The notes under the pieces: generated by a model
Seen by the model: the letters and a program-made list of their open reading frames with translations, nothing else
Told to the model about the DNA's origin: nothing
Database searches by the model: none
Part shown: piece after piece, positions 48,301 to 59,400 of the stretch
How the letters are laid out: every line of letters starts with the position of its first letter
How positions within the stretch are numbered: position 1 is the stretch's first letter
Program-made: the position numbers and the translations under genes
From: Gyrodactylus bullatarudis
Lineage: Eukaryota; Platyhelminthes; Monogenea; Gyrodactylidea; Gyrodactylidae
Assembly (NCBI GenBank): GCA_012064415.1
Contig: SSNU01000052.1
Span: 188,403-252,402 of the forward strand
Direction of reading: 5' to 3'
Length of the DNA: 64,000 nt

Positions 48301-51300
48301 ACTAAAAAGTATCTCCAAGGGATCCAGAGGAATTATTATCCTGTAGAAACATTTTTCCATCACTTTGGGTCCATGAGAAAGAACACACCTCTTTTTTCTC
48401 TATTTTTCCCGTAAAAAAAGGTTAGGAAAATATGATCAACGTTCGATGGAGTTTGATAGCTTATGTGTTAATTACCCATAAATATTTCCCTAAACCGAAT
48501 TTAATAAATAAAATTAAATTTAAAGTAAAAAGATGCCAGGGTTTTTTCTCACAAATAAGGCCTTTATATAAGAAAAAACCCTGGCATCTTTTTACTTTAA
48601 ATCTCATGACATCGGTGACCCAGCTCAAAACCAATGTTAAAAAACATCTATCCGAAAATAAAATAAAGAAAAAATGAAGTGTGTTCTTTCTCATGGACCA
48701 AAAGTGAAAGGTAGAAAGGTGTATCACTAAAAGTCAGAAGTCTACCCAACTAACCCCTCCGCCCTCCATCCGGTTACAAATAAATGTTCTTATTGGCCCA
48801 AACGAACCTTTCACATTTCATTGAATAATATTCTGTATAAATATTCATGTCGGTGTAGGGTCTGATTCTACCTACAAAATGCAAGAAATTATTCAGCAAA
48901 ATGATAATATATTCGCGGAAATCAGGAATCTCAAGCATGAAATTTAAATTTAAGCATTAAATTTTAATTTAATCAAGTTAATTTCTCATTTTACTACATA
49001 AGATTAATATCAACGCAATTCCATAAAATATAAGGTTCACTCTGTTTTCAAATTAAATGTTTGTTATATGGAAAAGTTGAAAAATTATAATTGACCGAGG
49101 CTTTCTAAAATGTCCTTAAGGACAATTCGAACTAGAGAAGCACTTAAAAAAAAGAGTTAATTCTTGCTGTGAAAGTTTGGTTTTTGAAGACTTTCAAACT
49201 TATATTATCTATTCTTTTGAATTTTTCCAATGACGAATAACCTTTATATTTTAGAGCATTTCAAATTATTTGATCATCAGTCTTGCAGTTGCGGACCTTC
49301 TTGTTGCTGCCATCGTAATGCCATTTTCTGCTATACAATCAATCTCACAAAATTGGTGGTTGGGTAAGGTATCTATTTTCAAAACTTTTTTCTAATTCCT
49401 TTTTTTTCAATGATCTTGTGAAACATTTAGATCTAAAACTCTGTAGATTAAAGTAGGCCAAATTTTCAACTTTTCCCAGCCTTAATCTCATTTTGAAGAT
49501 TATCGAAAACTAAGCATTTTTTCTTATAACACCATACGTTTTCGAGTTTGTTCTGATATACAAAATCTCGATTGAAGGTGACAATTTTTAAACGCGCGCC
49601 AAGATCAAGACATAGAACATTGATAGAACATAGAAAATAAAATTTTGTAGATGAAATAAAAAAGATTCTGAATGAATGATAAACTTGGTTTAAAATTGTA
49701 ATGATTTTTGAATGACGAACTGTAAAAAGCCCGAAAATTCTTTGGTGTATAACGAAAATGAAGAGCTGGTGATAGATTTCCCGTAGGCCTAGATAATTGA
49801 AGATTACACAGCTGAAAGGAGGACGCGGAATCTAAGAAACGTTCATTTGGTTAACAACTTTTTTTCTTACTAGGTGTAATTTTTGGGGCTTTTATCAAAC
49901 TACGTGAATTATTTTCAGTTAACAAAAACCCAAAATCAACTTTTCCAATAAATAAGTAACAAGTTTTTTGCGTCAATCAATATTGAAAAATATCTCAAAA
50001 GATCTTAGCAAGAAAAGCAATTCAAAAGATTTCAGTTCAAAATTCAACGCTTGAGGAAATTCGAATTTTACACAAAAATAACATGGAGTGATTATTACAA
50101 TTTTGACTAGGGAATAGTAAAAAAGTCGCATTTCAGATATGTATGAAGAATCTGATAAAATTCCAGTGGGTGTGAGAAGTGGGGAACGAGGCTGAAATTC
50201 GAGAAATCTGAGAAATATTTATCCTCTAAAGAAAAGGAAGAATATTGAAATTCCACTTGACAAAATAACAGATTCTTTTTCTCCCTTAAATTTTAGAAAA
50301 TCAAAATAAAACTATAGGTGATTTGAAGAATCGACTATTTTTCTCTACATCTAGATACAGCTTCAATCTCAAAATAAGTTGGTTCCTACGTTTTTAGAAT
50401 TCGTTTTGAAAATGGGAAAGCTTCCATAGATTCCAAATTAAAGGGTCTTTTCGTTTGTGCTTTTAGGTTGAAGGATTCTTACCATGCATTATAGAATAGA
50501 AATTTTTAACGGATAAATTTCCGAAACCTTGAAGAAATAATATTGACTTTACTTTTTTTAAGTTCACCTACTTAATAACCTTGATCAAAGAGTTGACAAT
50601 TCCTTTAGTATAAATCATCAAAAGTCACAATTTTAAAAGATTTCTTTCATCACTGAACTAGAAGATACTATCAGGCAATAACTGATTTTGTAGAATATTT
50701 TTTTTGTCGTGCCAGTCTTGTTTAAGCGAAACATAAGATTTACGTAGTCAAGAAAAACTGATAGTAATTGGAGAATATCTAAAACTTTCTCATTGTTAAA
50801 TCTCAGACTAATTGTTCCTTGTGACAGATTGAATCAATGAGAAAGGAAAAATCATAAGAAGGGCTGTAACTAAAGAGAGAATTTTGATTCTGAAGCGATA
50901 CCAATCAGGTAATTGCATATTTGAATTTCTCACAAGAGCATAAGAATTAGGTTCAGATGATACATTAAGTTTACATTTACTTGTCTAGTTTACATGGAAA
51001 TTTCATAATTTTCAATTAATCCGCAAATAACTACATAGAAATTTCAATTTACCATTGTATATGATCATGTTGCATATGACATTTTCGAATTACGCATATA
51101 TAAATGATAAATAGTATTGTTAAAGAAAGGATACACCACGATAATACGTAATGATTCCTATCAGATGTAAAAAATATCCCTGAAAAAAGAAAGTTTATTG
51201 TTACAGAAATAAAATTGTCTGCTTCCATCTTTTGGCCGGATTTCTTGTTGATAATTAGATAATTGGGGTAATACAAAATAGTTTTTTGTCCGAACAGCTT

Positions 51301-54300
51301 TCTGGACGATTTGCTAACATCAGAGTTAGAGAATTTCTCCACATCTTAAGACATTTAATCTGATGTAGAAATCTTTGGTTGACCGGCGCTATACTCAAAG
51401 TGTATCTGTTACGACCAATGTAGAAACTATTATCAGTGTATACACTGACCGATCATTGACCATTTCAATAATTTCATTTATTTCCCCCTTATATGACTAA
51501 ATAATGTAATAAATAAGAAAATATTTTTTTCAAATTTTATTAGTAACACAAAAATTATGAATCTATTTGTTTTTACAACTCAAACTTTTTTGGCATCGTG
51601 AATTGCTTAGCATATTTCTCTTCAAGCAGGAACATCTGTAATTCATGCAGCCTGAAGTACAATCACATCTCAACATGCCCTGTCCGTCAGACCGAGAATT
51701 GAGTTTTGAGGCTGATCGAACTGATAATTTTGAGTCTGGAACATCTTCTAAGGTTAAAAATTCGGTCTTCAAAATATCAAATTGCCCTCTGCTAAATAAA
51801 CCTTCAAAAGCTCCCGATGTGCACCCTATTTCGTAGAGACCTCTTTCATCTTGACTCTTGACGATTCCAATAATATTGCTAGCATCAATCTGATTTTTGT
51901 CGACGTCTGGTACTTCGATTGACAAGGAATGCTCCAAAAATATGCAATTTTGTGCAGAAAAGATGGTACAAAAAACATCTTGGAATGTGAATATTGGCAC
52001 GAACGTCAGTACCAAAGTACCAGACGTCGACAAAAGTCAGATTGATGCTAGCAATATTATTGGAATCGTCAAGAGTCAAGATGAAAGAGGTCTCTACGAA
52101 ATAGGGTGCACATCGGGAGCTTTTGAAGGTTTATTTAGCAGAGGACAATTTGATATTTTGAAGAACGAAATTTCAAAACTCAATTCTCGGTCTGACAGAC
52201 AGGGCATGCTGAGATGTGAGTGTACTTTAGGCTGCGTAATCGGTCAGTGTATACTGATTATAGTTTCTACATTGGTCGAAACATATCTAATTTTTAAGTT
52301 AGTATAATCCAAATATGTATAAAAGGCATAGACGCTTTTCGTATTCATTGAAACTCCTCAGTATACTGTAGCCGAGAATGAGAATGTAATTAAAAGAACT
52401 AAGCAATTATCCCTAATTAGGATCTATCTTTTCTTGAATTATAAAACTTTATCAATTGCAATAAGTTATCGCCATTAACTAATACGAAATAAATTAAGAA
52501 CGGGTTTGTAAAATTTTATGTTTCTGGTTCTCTAAATATAATTTATATAGAACTCTGCTTATTGTACACGATGTATTATCGAAAACTTTATTCAAGATAG
52601 GAAAATCCCCGTTATGAAGTTTATAAAACTGATTGGAAAAGAAATTTTTGAATTTTGTTTATCTTGGAGATTAGATATCTCTGAGAAAGAAAAATCCTCT
52701 TCTTTATTCGAAAATAATAACTGTTTTTCCAAGATTAACAGCCCTACCCCAGAAGAGAGATAAACAGATAGGTGTAAAATAGCAAAGAGATCTTAATTTA
52801 TTTCTCGTTAGAAGAGAAAGGGGGAAAATGGTTAAACCAACTGCTTCCCCAAAAAATTAATTGATTATCACGAGAGAAACTTATTCTTTGTTTTCCATTG
52901 ATCAACTTAAACCCTTATCTTAAGTGATGAAAATTCAAAGACTAGATTGAAAAATGTCAAGAAATTAACGAATTTGTCATAACCTTACTTGAATTGAGCT
53001 GAGTCAAAGGCTGTTTGGTAAAGAGTAGGAGATATTATCGAGTTTAAAATAAGTTAACTGCCGTTGTTGTATTAGATATCAAGATGAGAATTTTAAGACA
53101 AAACTGTAGTGGAGTGACTGGTTTTAGCTTATCACAATGTTTACGAATGAACCCAGTCGTACTCATTCTATCATTATCGAAAATAATAATTCTTGAATAG
53201 TGCAGCACCTATACTTACAAAGGTTATATTTCGTTCTAGGTGCTTAGGTAATATATCCCACAGGAACGTCTTATTTGGTAATGGATTAGCCCATGTCGCT
53301 GAATGTTACAGCTTACTAATGGATCCCACCGAGACTGGTCCGAAAGAAACTCACATAGCATTTAGAAATAATCTAAGTATACATATATGGTAAAAATCGT
53401 CAGTATGTCACAACCTAGGAACCTCTCGCATTGTAGTCCAATGCTCAATCCACTCGTCCATAGTTCTATAATTATGACACAATATGATGACATTTTCGAA
53501 TCATCATGATCTAAAATATTTGCATTAGAATTCAATCTTAGAAATTTGGCGAATCTTTCTTTTGATTTCTTCAGTTTGCAAGATACTTGACATTAAAAAT
53601 TAGAATTTCCACAATATTCATGAATTAAAATTCTTTTAGAAATTTTAAAATGAACGAATCGACTTTCTTGATCTTCTATCATTCATTGACCGAAAGTCTA
53701 AAAATTAAATTATTCAAATGTCAAACTAATCTAATTTGTCCCCAAGCATTTGAATTTACCAAACAAAAAATTTAATAAAAAAAACACGCACAATTTAGCA
53801 CTACCGTGGCCCAATTGATTTTTAATTTTTCTTTTCTACTTGAATACTAGAAACGTTTTTTGGTTTTTCATCAATTGGAATTACTCAAGAGAAGATTTAC
53901 AATTTCATTCATAGACATTTCATTGCAATAAATTTTTATTAAATATTGAACCAGGAATTGAGACTGACGAGACCTGGCGAAATGTACATATCTCTATAGA
54001 ATATAATTCTTTTGTTAATATTTTAATTGATAATCAAAAATTTTCTCTAATCTGAAAAATAAGATCAAACTTAAACAGTAAGAAAGCAGAGCTAATGAAA
54101 AGCATATTTCGAGGCTTTTTCCCTGACTATCCAAAAATAAATATTGAGTTTTTGTAAAAAAAAATTAGTGAATTCTCATCTTCATTTCAGTTTTCAAGGT
54201 TTTTTTCAGATCTAAACCAATAGAATGAATTATTAACCCTTTCAGGACCAGGGGTGGGGAATTACAATCGACCAATGGAAATCAAGAGATTTTTGATCGA

Positions 54301-55481
54301 AATAACTCACTAAAAGGTTCTTACCAACTTTCAAGTCGTTTACAGAGTAAAGTGAATAATTGGCTTGAAATAATATATTAAAGAGATTTTCAGGCTCTAG
54401 TAAACATGTTATTTCTTTTTCAGGTCTCATACTTTGTGATATATTTGTAATCGCCGATGTTCTCCTATGTACAGTGTCAATTCTTCATTTAATTTGCATA
54501 GCCCTTGATCGTTATTGGGCCGTAACGAGAGCCGATTATATTCGCCAGAGAAGTCCAAAGAAGATTTTTCTAATGATTTTCCTTGTCTGGGTTATATCTC
54601 TGATTATAACCATACCTAGTCGATTTTTCTATGAACGCTTCAAGAAAGATTTCAAATTCACAAACGATTGCAGCATGTATAATAATATTTATTACGGCAT
54701 ATTCTCTACGTTTGGCGCATTTTATTTGCCTATGCTATTCATGTGTGGAATTTACATTCGTATTTATCGAGCTGCCATTGCAAGGATACGCAAAACAAAA
54801 TTTAATAAGAATAATAAAAAATTTCCAGAAGTTAATCAGATCAAAGTTTCAATTGATGAACGACAAAATACCAGCGAATCAGAAACAAAATCCTCTCAGA
54901 ATGATGCCCCTTTAATCCCAAGAGATGAGGAAAGATTACCTGAATCGCGTGGGAAAAGTTCAAAGTCAATAAGCACCAGAAAAGTTAGACCACTCCGAGA
55001 TTCCTTGAAGGAGGAAAGGGGTCGTCATTTCTTTAAACAGTGGAAGGAAAAACCAAAGAGTCTTTCCTATGATAAAAACAATGAAGATTCTAACGGCGAT
55101 TTATCAGAAAAAGAAAACTCAAAACTCAGCCATATTCTTGCACAGTTGAAGCCGACTGTATTCAGTGTCACAGTAGCTTGTACGGCAGCTGCCCAGCTAA
55201 GTAAGGAACGTCTAGAACATCAGCGTGAGAAGAAGGCAGCAATTACCCTGGCAATAATCACTGGGGTCTTCATGCTGTGCTGGATTCCTTTTTTTATTCT
55301 GGAAACTTTAAAATCAGTTAAACCTGATATACTTGTGGATATTGGGGTCTGGAGTGAAGTGGCAACATGGTTGGGATACATAAATTCTCTTTTAAATCCG
55401 GTTATTTATACAATATTTTCTCCAGATTTCAGAAATGCATTCAGAAAAATTATCTTCGGGCGTTATCAAAATCGAAGATGA
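42132..55481 (+). CDS. 5-HT1-like serotonin receptor (class A GPCR)
   Basis: Three exons, 42,132-42,320, 49,255-49,363 and 54,424-55,481, encode 451 aa. This is a plasma-membrane receptor for a biogenic amine, most like 5-HT1 (Gi-coupled). The extracellular N-terminus has sequons NLT and NDT. Class A landmarks: SLAVADLLVA (TM2), C104 paired with C182, D111 (D3.32, amine-binding), DRY 128-130, TM5 S194, T195 and A198 in STFGAFYLP, CWIPFF 385-390 (W6.48, F6.51, F6.52), WLGYINS and NPVIY (TM7). The STFGAFY segment, the RIYRAAIARIRK start of loop 3 and the KKAAITLAIITG and IFSPDFRNAFRKIIFG segments are characteristic of 5-HT1. The third intracellular loop is long (about 150 aa). No helix-8 palmitoylation Cys is present. 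Octopamine or dopamine receptors are less likely. Confidence 0.93.
42321..45691. other. Receptor intron 1, left part
   Basis: No supported gene. A minus frame at 44,495-44,289 begins with a hydrophobic stretch (LLEIYSIFLSLSVLQMLIFG) then a polar segment and could be an exon with a signal peptide, but nothing else supports it. Confidence 0.35.
45692..46128 (-). CDS. Small nested antisense gene, 85 aa, unknown function
   Basis: Three exons within intron 1 of the serotonin receptor gene, on the opposite strand: 46,128-46,062, 45,960-45,802 and 45,723-45,692. Donor and acceptor pairs are CCAA|GTGCGT with TTGTAG|CT, and CTCA|GTAGTA with TTACAG|GC; both junctions are phase 1. The protein starts MSSMDVFYKRKKMIDDG, continues RLNVNGKIIIYQRQNYLSDF and EIGNSLVIGTLLQSKKDKIKF, and ends STKEEGP. 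Composition and phase agreement argue that it is real. I do not recognise the family. The middle looks like a small beta-rich fold, but this is only an impression. Confidence 0.55.
46129..48369. other. Receptor intron 1, repeats
   Basis: About 46,935-47,215 is a fold-back MITE whose ends read GTTGGGAATCTATGATT and its inverse; about 47,825-48,170 is another member. No coding exon seen. Confidence 0.5.
48370..48695. mobile_element. Nested palindromic element with perfect 32-bp stem
   Basis: The outer ends CATGAGAAAGAACACAC (48,371) and GTGTGTTCTTTCTCATG (to about 48,694) are inverted repeats. The inner arms 48,518-48,549 and 48,571-48,602 are a perfect 32-bp inverted repeat around a 21-nt loop with the core CACAAATAAGGCCTTTAT. 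Open frames on both strands here arise from the palindrome. Confidence 0.85.
49255..49363 (+). CDS. Serotonin receptor exon 2: TM2
   Basis: 109 nt, SISNYLIISLAVADLLVA through NWWLG, donor G|GTAAGG (phase 1). Too short to be found as a long open frame. Confidence 0.93.
49364..51402. other. Receptor intron 2, left part, no gene seen
   Basis: The open frame at 51,342-51,049 (-) has a hydrophobic end but no family feature. Confidence 0.4.
51563..51920 (-). pseudogene. Integrase-type transposase C-terminal tail (Ginger/KRBA2-like), minus half
   Basis: Reads VDKNQIDASNIIGIV, YEIGCTSGAFEGLFSRGQFD and GQGMLRCDCTSGCMNYRCSC, ending RCQKSLSCKNK-stop. The order S-R-x-QFD, GQG-x4-C-x-C, RC-x-C and NSRC-x2-SL-x-C-x-NK is the Cys-rich tail found at the end of KRBA2-like proteins and related integrase transposases. 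The catalytic integrase domain is absent, so this is a captured tail and not an enzyme. Confidence 0.7.
52019..52245 (+). pseudogene. Integrase-type transposase tail, inverted plus-strand copy
   Basis: Repeats the minus half almost word for word (DASNIIGIVKSQDERGLYEI, FSRGQFDILK) but lacks an internal segment after DILK and ends at RCECTLGC where the terminal repeat begins. Confidence 0.7.
52288..54232. other. Receptor intron 2, right part
   Basis: A plus frame at 53,193-53,393 (including RNVLFGNGLAHVAECYSLLM) is more complex than its surroundings and may be a transposon remnant; I do not recognise it. About 54,110-54,190 is an arm of the GATGAGAATTTACTA family. Confidence 0.4.
54233..54251. 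repeat. Solo piggyBac-like left end
   Basis: TTAA followed by CCCTTTCAGGACCAG, 187 bp upstream of receptor exon 3. No partner end was found. Confidence 0.45.
54424..55481 (+). CDS. Serotonin receptor exon 3: TM3-TM7 and C-terminus
   Basis: 1,058 nt, beginning with LILCDIFVIADVLLCT after TTTTCAG and ending YQNRR-TGA. Candidate AATAAA at 55,686. Confidence 0.95.
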
Positions 55482-56441
55482 AATAATTCAAATTCTATAT
55501 ATTATATATCATTATTTAGCAAATATTAAATGATTTTATCTATTACTTGTCTTTATTTCTTACTCAAATTCAAATTTTATGTTTAAAAAGATTATATTGG
55601 GATACTCTGTTAGATCAAACTCATCAAAAAATTCTAATTAAAGAACACTCAGAAATGATTTTATTCAATTTCTTAAAGTAGAAATAATAAATTTCTTTTC
55701 ACGTCCTAACATTTGAAAATGATGTTTTAAAAACGTTCAAAATTTGTTCAAGATTTTATTTGTATTATAAACAGAGCCTTGAGGAAATATTTTTAAAATA
55801 CCACCAATTTGTAATTTTAAGCCTTAATATGATAAATTTTTTCTGCTTTCACGTAATCTTAGTATCAATTCTTCCTCAGAATTCATTTAATTTTCTTTCC
55901 ACAACCAATAAAAGAAAAAGTTGATTTTTGGCGTTTCTTCTTAAAGATTTAAATAAGCCTAGTTTACCGAGAAAATGGCAGAATAATTTAGTTAGACTTT
56001 ATCCACTAAATATTCAAAAAAGGCCTAATAATAATTCGATATTACTCTGGACTTCCTAAACTAATAAAAAAGCTCTTTTAATAAAATAGAATTTCATTAT
56101 TTACCAAAAAAAATTACAAAAAGTAATCTTTATTCTTTTTTATTTTCCCGTTAAGGAAATCAGCTTTATACAATTCCATACAAATCCGCTAATAAGAGGA
56201 AGTCGATAAGTTTATTACAAAAGTTTATTTCAACTAGGAAAATATCAAATTCTAGATTGAAAGGGGTGTTTGAGAGTTTTTTATGAGAGTTTATTTCAAA
56301 AAGTTCTGAAGTCTCATCATGTTTAGTCTCACGAATAGTAGTGAATTTGTGAAAAAGTGTAATGTAATTAATTTCATATGTGAATAAAAAGGAAGGATGT
56401 TGTACATAATAGTTTCAAAGCATACACACAGGATACAGGAA
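55482..56441. other. Convergent 3' flanks of receptor and palmitoyltransferase genes
   Basis: No gene seen. AATAAA at 55,686-55,691 (+) and at 56,295-56,290 (-) are plausible poly(A) signals for the two genes, which face each other here. Confidence 0.45.
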
Positions 56442-59400
56442 TTAGATATGTCTCATTGTTAAGGCATCTGTCCAATTTCTGAGAATTGATCTCTTCCGAT
56501 AAATGTTTTTGTATTTAATAGCATTGGATGAGTTTAGTCGAGATAATAGAATTCTCTCGTAATTGGTTGAATTTATAGATATCAACCAGATATTGTAGAG
56601 GATGAACAATGTCAGGATAACACTCAGGCCGAGAAGCATTCCAAATGTGACCACAAGCATAGGATAATTCATGAACATATGCTTTAAAAATAAAATACAA
56701 TAGTAATTTTTCATTCATTCAAAGAGATGGAAGAGAAATTTCAGGAAAAACTCAAATACTATAGTATATCGATTTCTCGACCTTTTTCACTGCTTTAACA
56801 TTAATAAAATTAGGAGAATCCGAAATCCGTAAAAAATGAAACTATTTAAGTTTGCTAGTTTTTTTTGAAGAAGAGCGGTGCTCGAATGATGATGCTACTT
56901 TTGATCGCTTTCTCAGTTTGAAATCAACAAAAATTCTAAAAAGTTAAAATGACTTTTTAATTTAAAAATATCTTCAACGTCCTTGATGATGCTTTACCAA
57001 TCATAAATGCCCAAATTCTTTGAAACTAACTTTAGATAACTAAGAAAGATATTGGCACGTTGACACTTGCATTGGGATTTTTTCCTTCATCTGAGCAAGA
57101 TTAGTGAATAGATTTTTCTAAGATACCTTTCCCTACATCTGGAGAGAAATACATCAAAAAAGCGAAAAAATTTAATCTTTAATATATATGTTACGTGCAA
57201 TGTAGAAACTGAAAAACAGTGTATACACTGTTCGCTCAGTGTTTATGTTACCGTGAATCGTGTGAAAGCAGGGATTCGTACGAATCACTGGATCACTAGT
57301 GAATCGTGTGAAAGGTTCTTACGATTCACTAGTAATTCGTATGAATTACTAAATTGAGCAGGGATTCGTACGAATCACTAGTAAATCGTGGAAATTTTAA
57401 ATTCCTTCTCTAAATAATTTTTATTTTTTTATTTTCGTGGTGAAGAAATTAAGTATAATTGTAATATAAAATAAATTATTTATTTGTGCATGATAAACTA
57501 CTGTGGCATCTGGAGTTACACAATAAATTATTCTTGCGACACTTGCAACGACTTGTTGAGCATTTTGTTTTACAGCTGCAGTGTAAAAATCCTTGTCCAT
57601 TAACAGAGGGTACCATACTCGAAAATTTTCTCACAGAGTAGCTTTCATTAGGAACTTTTCCAATATCAATAAATTTCTCAGCCAAAGGAGATAGCTGATT
57701 TGCTGAACATAGACCTCCAATGATTCCGGATGTTGTTCCGACCTGATATAGATTGTTATAATCAACTTTCAAGATCACTCCATATAAGTTATGATTATGC
57801 CAAAGTAGTTTATCATGCACAAATAAATAATTTATTTTATATTACAATTATACTTAATTTCTTCACCACGAAAATAAAAAAATAAAAATTATTTAGAGAA
57901 GGAATTTAAAATTTCCACGATTTACTAGTGATTCGTACGAATCCCTGCTCAATTTAGTAATTCATACGAATCCCTGCTTTCACACGATTCACGGTAACAT
58001 ATACACTGTTTTTAGTTTCTACATTACACGTAACATATATTTATTCGGGAATGGGGGAAAACACAAGAAGAAGAGTTCAAGAATCTGTTACTCATTATTT
58101 TATGATTAAATTCTTCATCTATTCTTGACACCACCCCCGAAAAAATCACATCCCCAAGTAAATAGACGAATAACGATCCGAAATAAAAAAAGCAATATTA
58201 CCAAAGAAAAAGTGAAATTCTCCGTAGACCGGCAACGAGAGAATGTTTGAAATTAGAGAAGAGCAAATCTATAGATTGGTAATTTAATTTTGAGTAATTT
58301 ACGTTCCTTTTTTTCATAGACAAATGCAAAAAAATATCTTACTTGTATCAAAACTGAATAGTTCATGGATGAATAACTTCCATCAGCTCGCTTGTAGAAG
58401 GCTGACCAGAGTTGTAATTTCTAGAGTAGAAAAAATAAAAGACAAATTATTTTCTCTTCAATTATTCTTGCTAAAAAGGCAATTCAATAAAGTATACCGA
58501 ATAAATTTTTTGCAATCTCTCTGTAAGATACTGTTGATATATAAATTAGGGTCATACTCAAAAGTTGCCTAAAATTGATTGATTCGAAACAACAGTTTTT
58601 AGATACGAATTAGTTGTTTTCGATGCTTAAATGAATAATAATGAGGCAGTATAGAAACAAGTCTAAGTCTTAAAAACCCAAAAATCAATTCTGCTAGGCA
58701 CACCTTATTGGAGTTATTTCAATAATAATACTTTCTTATTTTAACCACGAAGGATTGACTCCAAGAAATTCCATTGATAAAAACGTACTTGAGTTGAACA
58801 ATAGATCTAATTTATTGAAGAGTGTAGAAGACGTTCTATTGCCAAGAGATACCATACCATTTCCAATACATTAACAGGAATATATTTGGATTGATGTTAA
58901 AAGAATATTTCAAATTAAACTCATAACTTTATATTTTTCAAAGACTAACCCATAAGGCCTGCTACAATAAAATTAAGTTAGAATTTATTAAGTTGAATAA
59001 GAAGATGTGAATTTACTATTTTTAATCGGGTAAATTTACTTTTTGAATTCTATGATAAAAAGAACTACTGTATTGTGTTTTTGAAATTAAAAAATTTCTG
59101 AAAATGATTTGATAAGGCCAAAATTAAGCGTTCTTTTTAATTAAAAAGCCGCCCCCACTTTTTCAACTTTAGAGCTCAAAATTTTTATCGATTTCTAAGA
59201 TTTAAAGCAGAATTTTGAAATAAAATTTAAATTCGCTCAATTTTATCCCAGAATTCACCTCAGTATCGTGCGGGAGTCGAATTTCTAGAGCATTTTTACC
59301 GCTTGAAAATAATTGATAGTAGTAATTGCCAAATCAAGATTTGTCAAATATATTTCAAAAACCTGCCATCGCCTTTTGTTGAAATAATAAAATGTCTCAC

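Larger units (their letters stand above)
51407..52283. mobile_element. Fold-back DNA transposon carrying two head-to-head transposase tail fragments
   Basis: 877 bp. Ends TGTTACGACCAATGTAGAAA and the inverted TGTTTCGACCAATGTAGAAA; flanked by a perfect 4-bp duplication TATC (51,403-51,406 and 52,284-52,287). Each half encodes the same protein outwards from the centre (about 51,970): the minus half is longer, the plus half is shorter and loses the Cys-rich end. It lies in intron 2 of the serotonin receptor. Confidence 0.88.

Noticed and set aside
48432..48727. Overlapping open frames on both strands
   Set aside because: Both read the arms of a perfect palindrome and encode the same short peptide in each direction.
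51645..51836. 63-codon plus-strand frame
   Set aside because: Antisense of the transposase tail in the minus half of the fold-back element.
54242..54430. 62-codon minus-strand frame
   Set aside because: Intronic, between a solo piggyBac-like end and the acceptor of receptor exon 3; no family feature.
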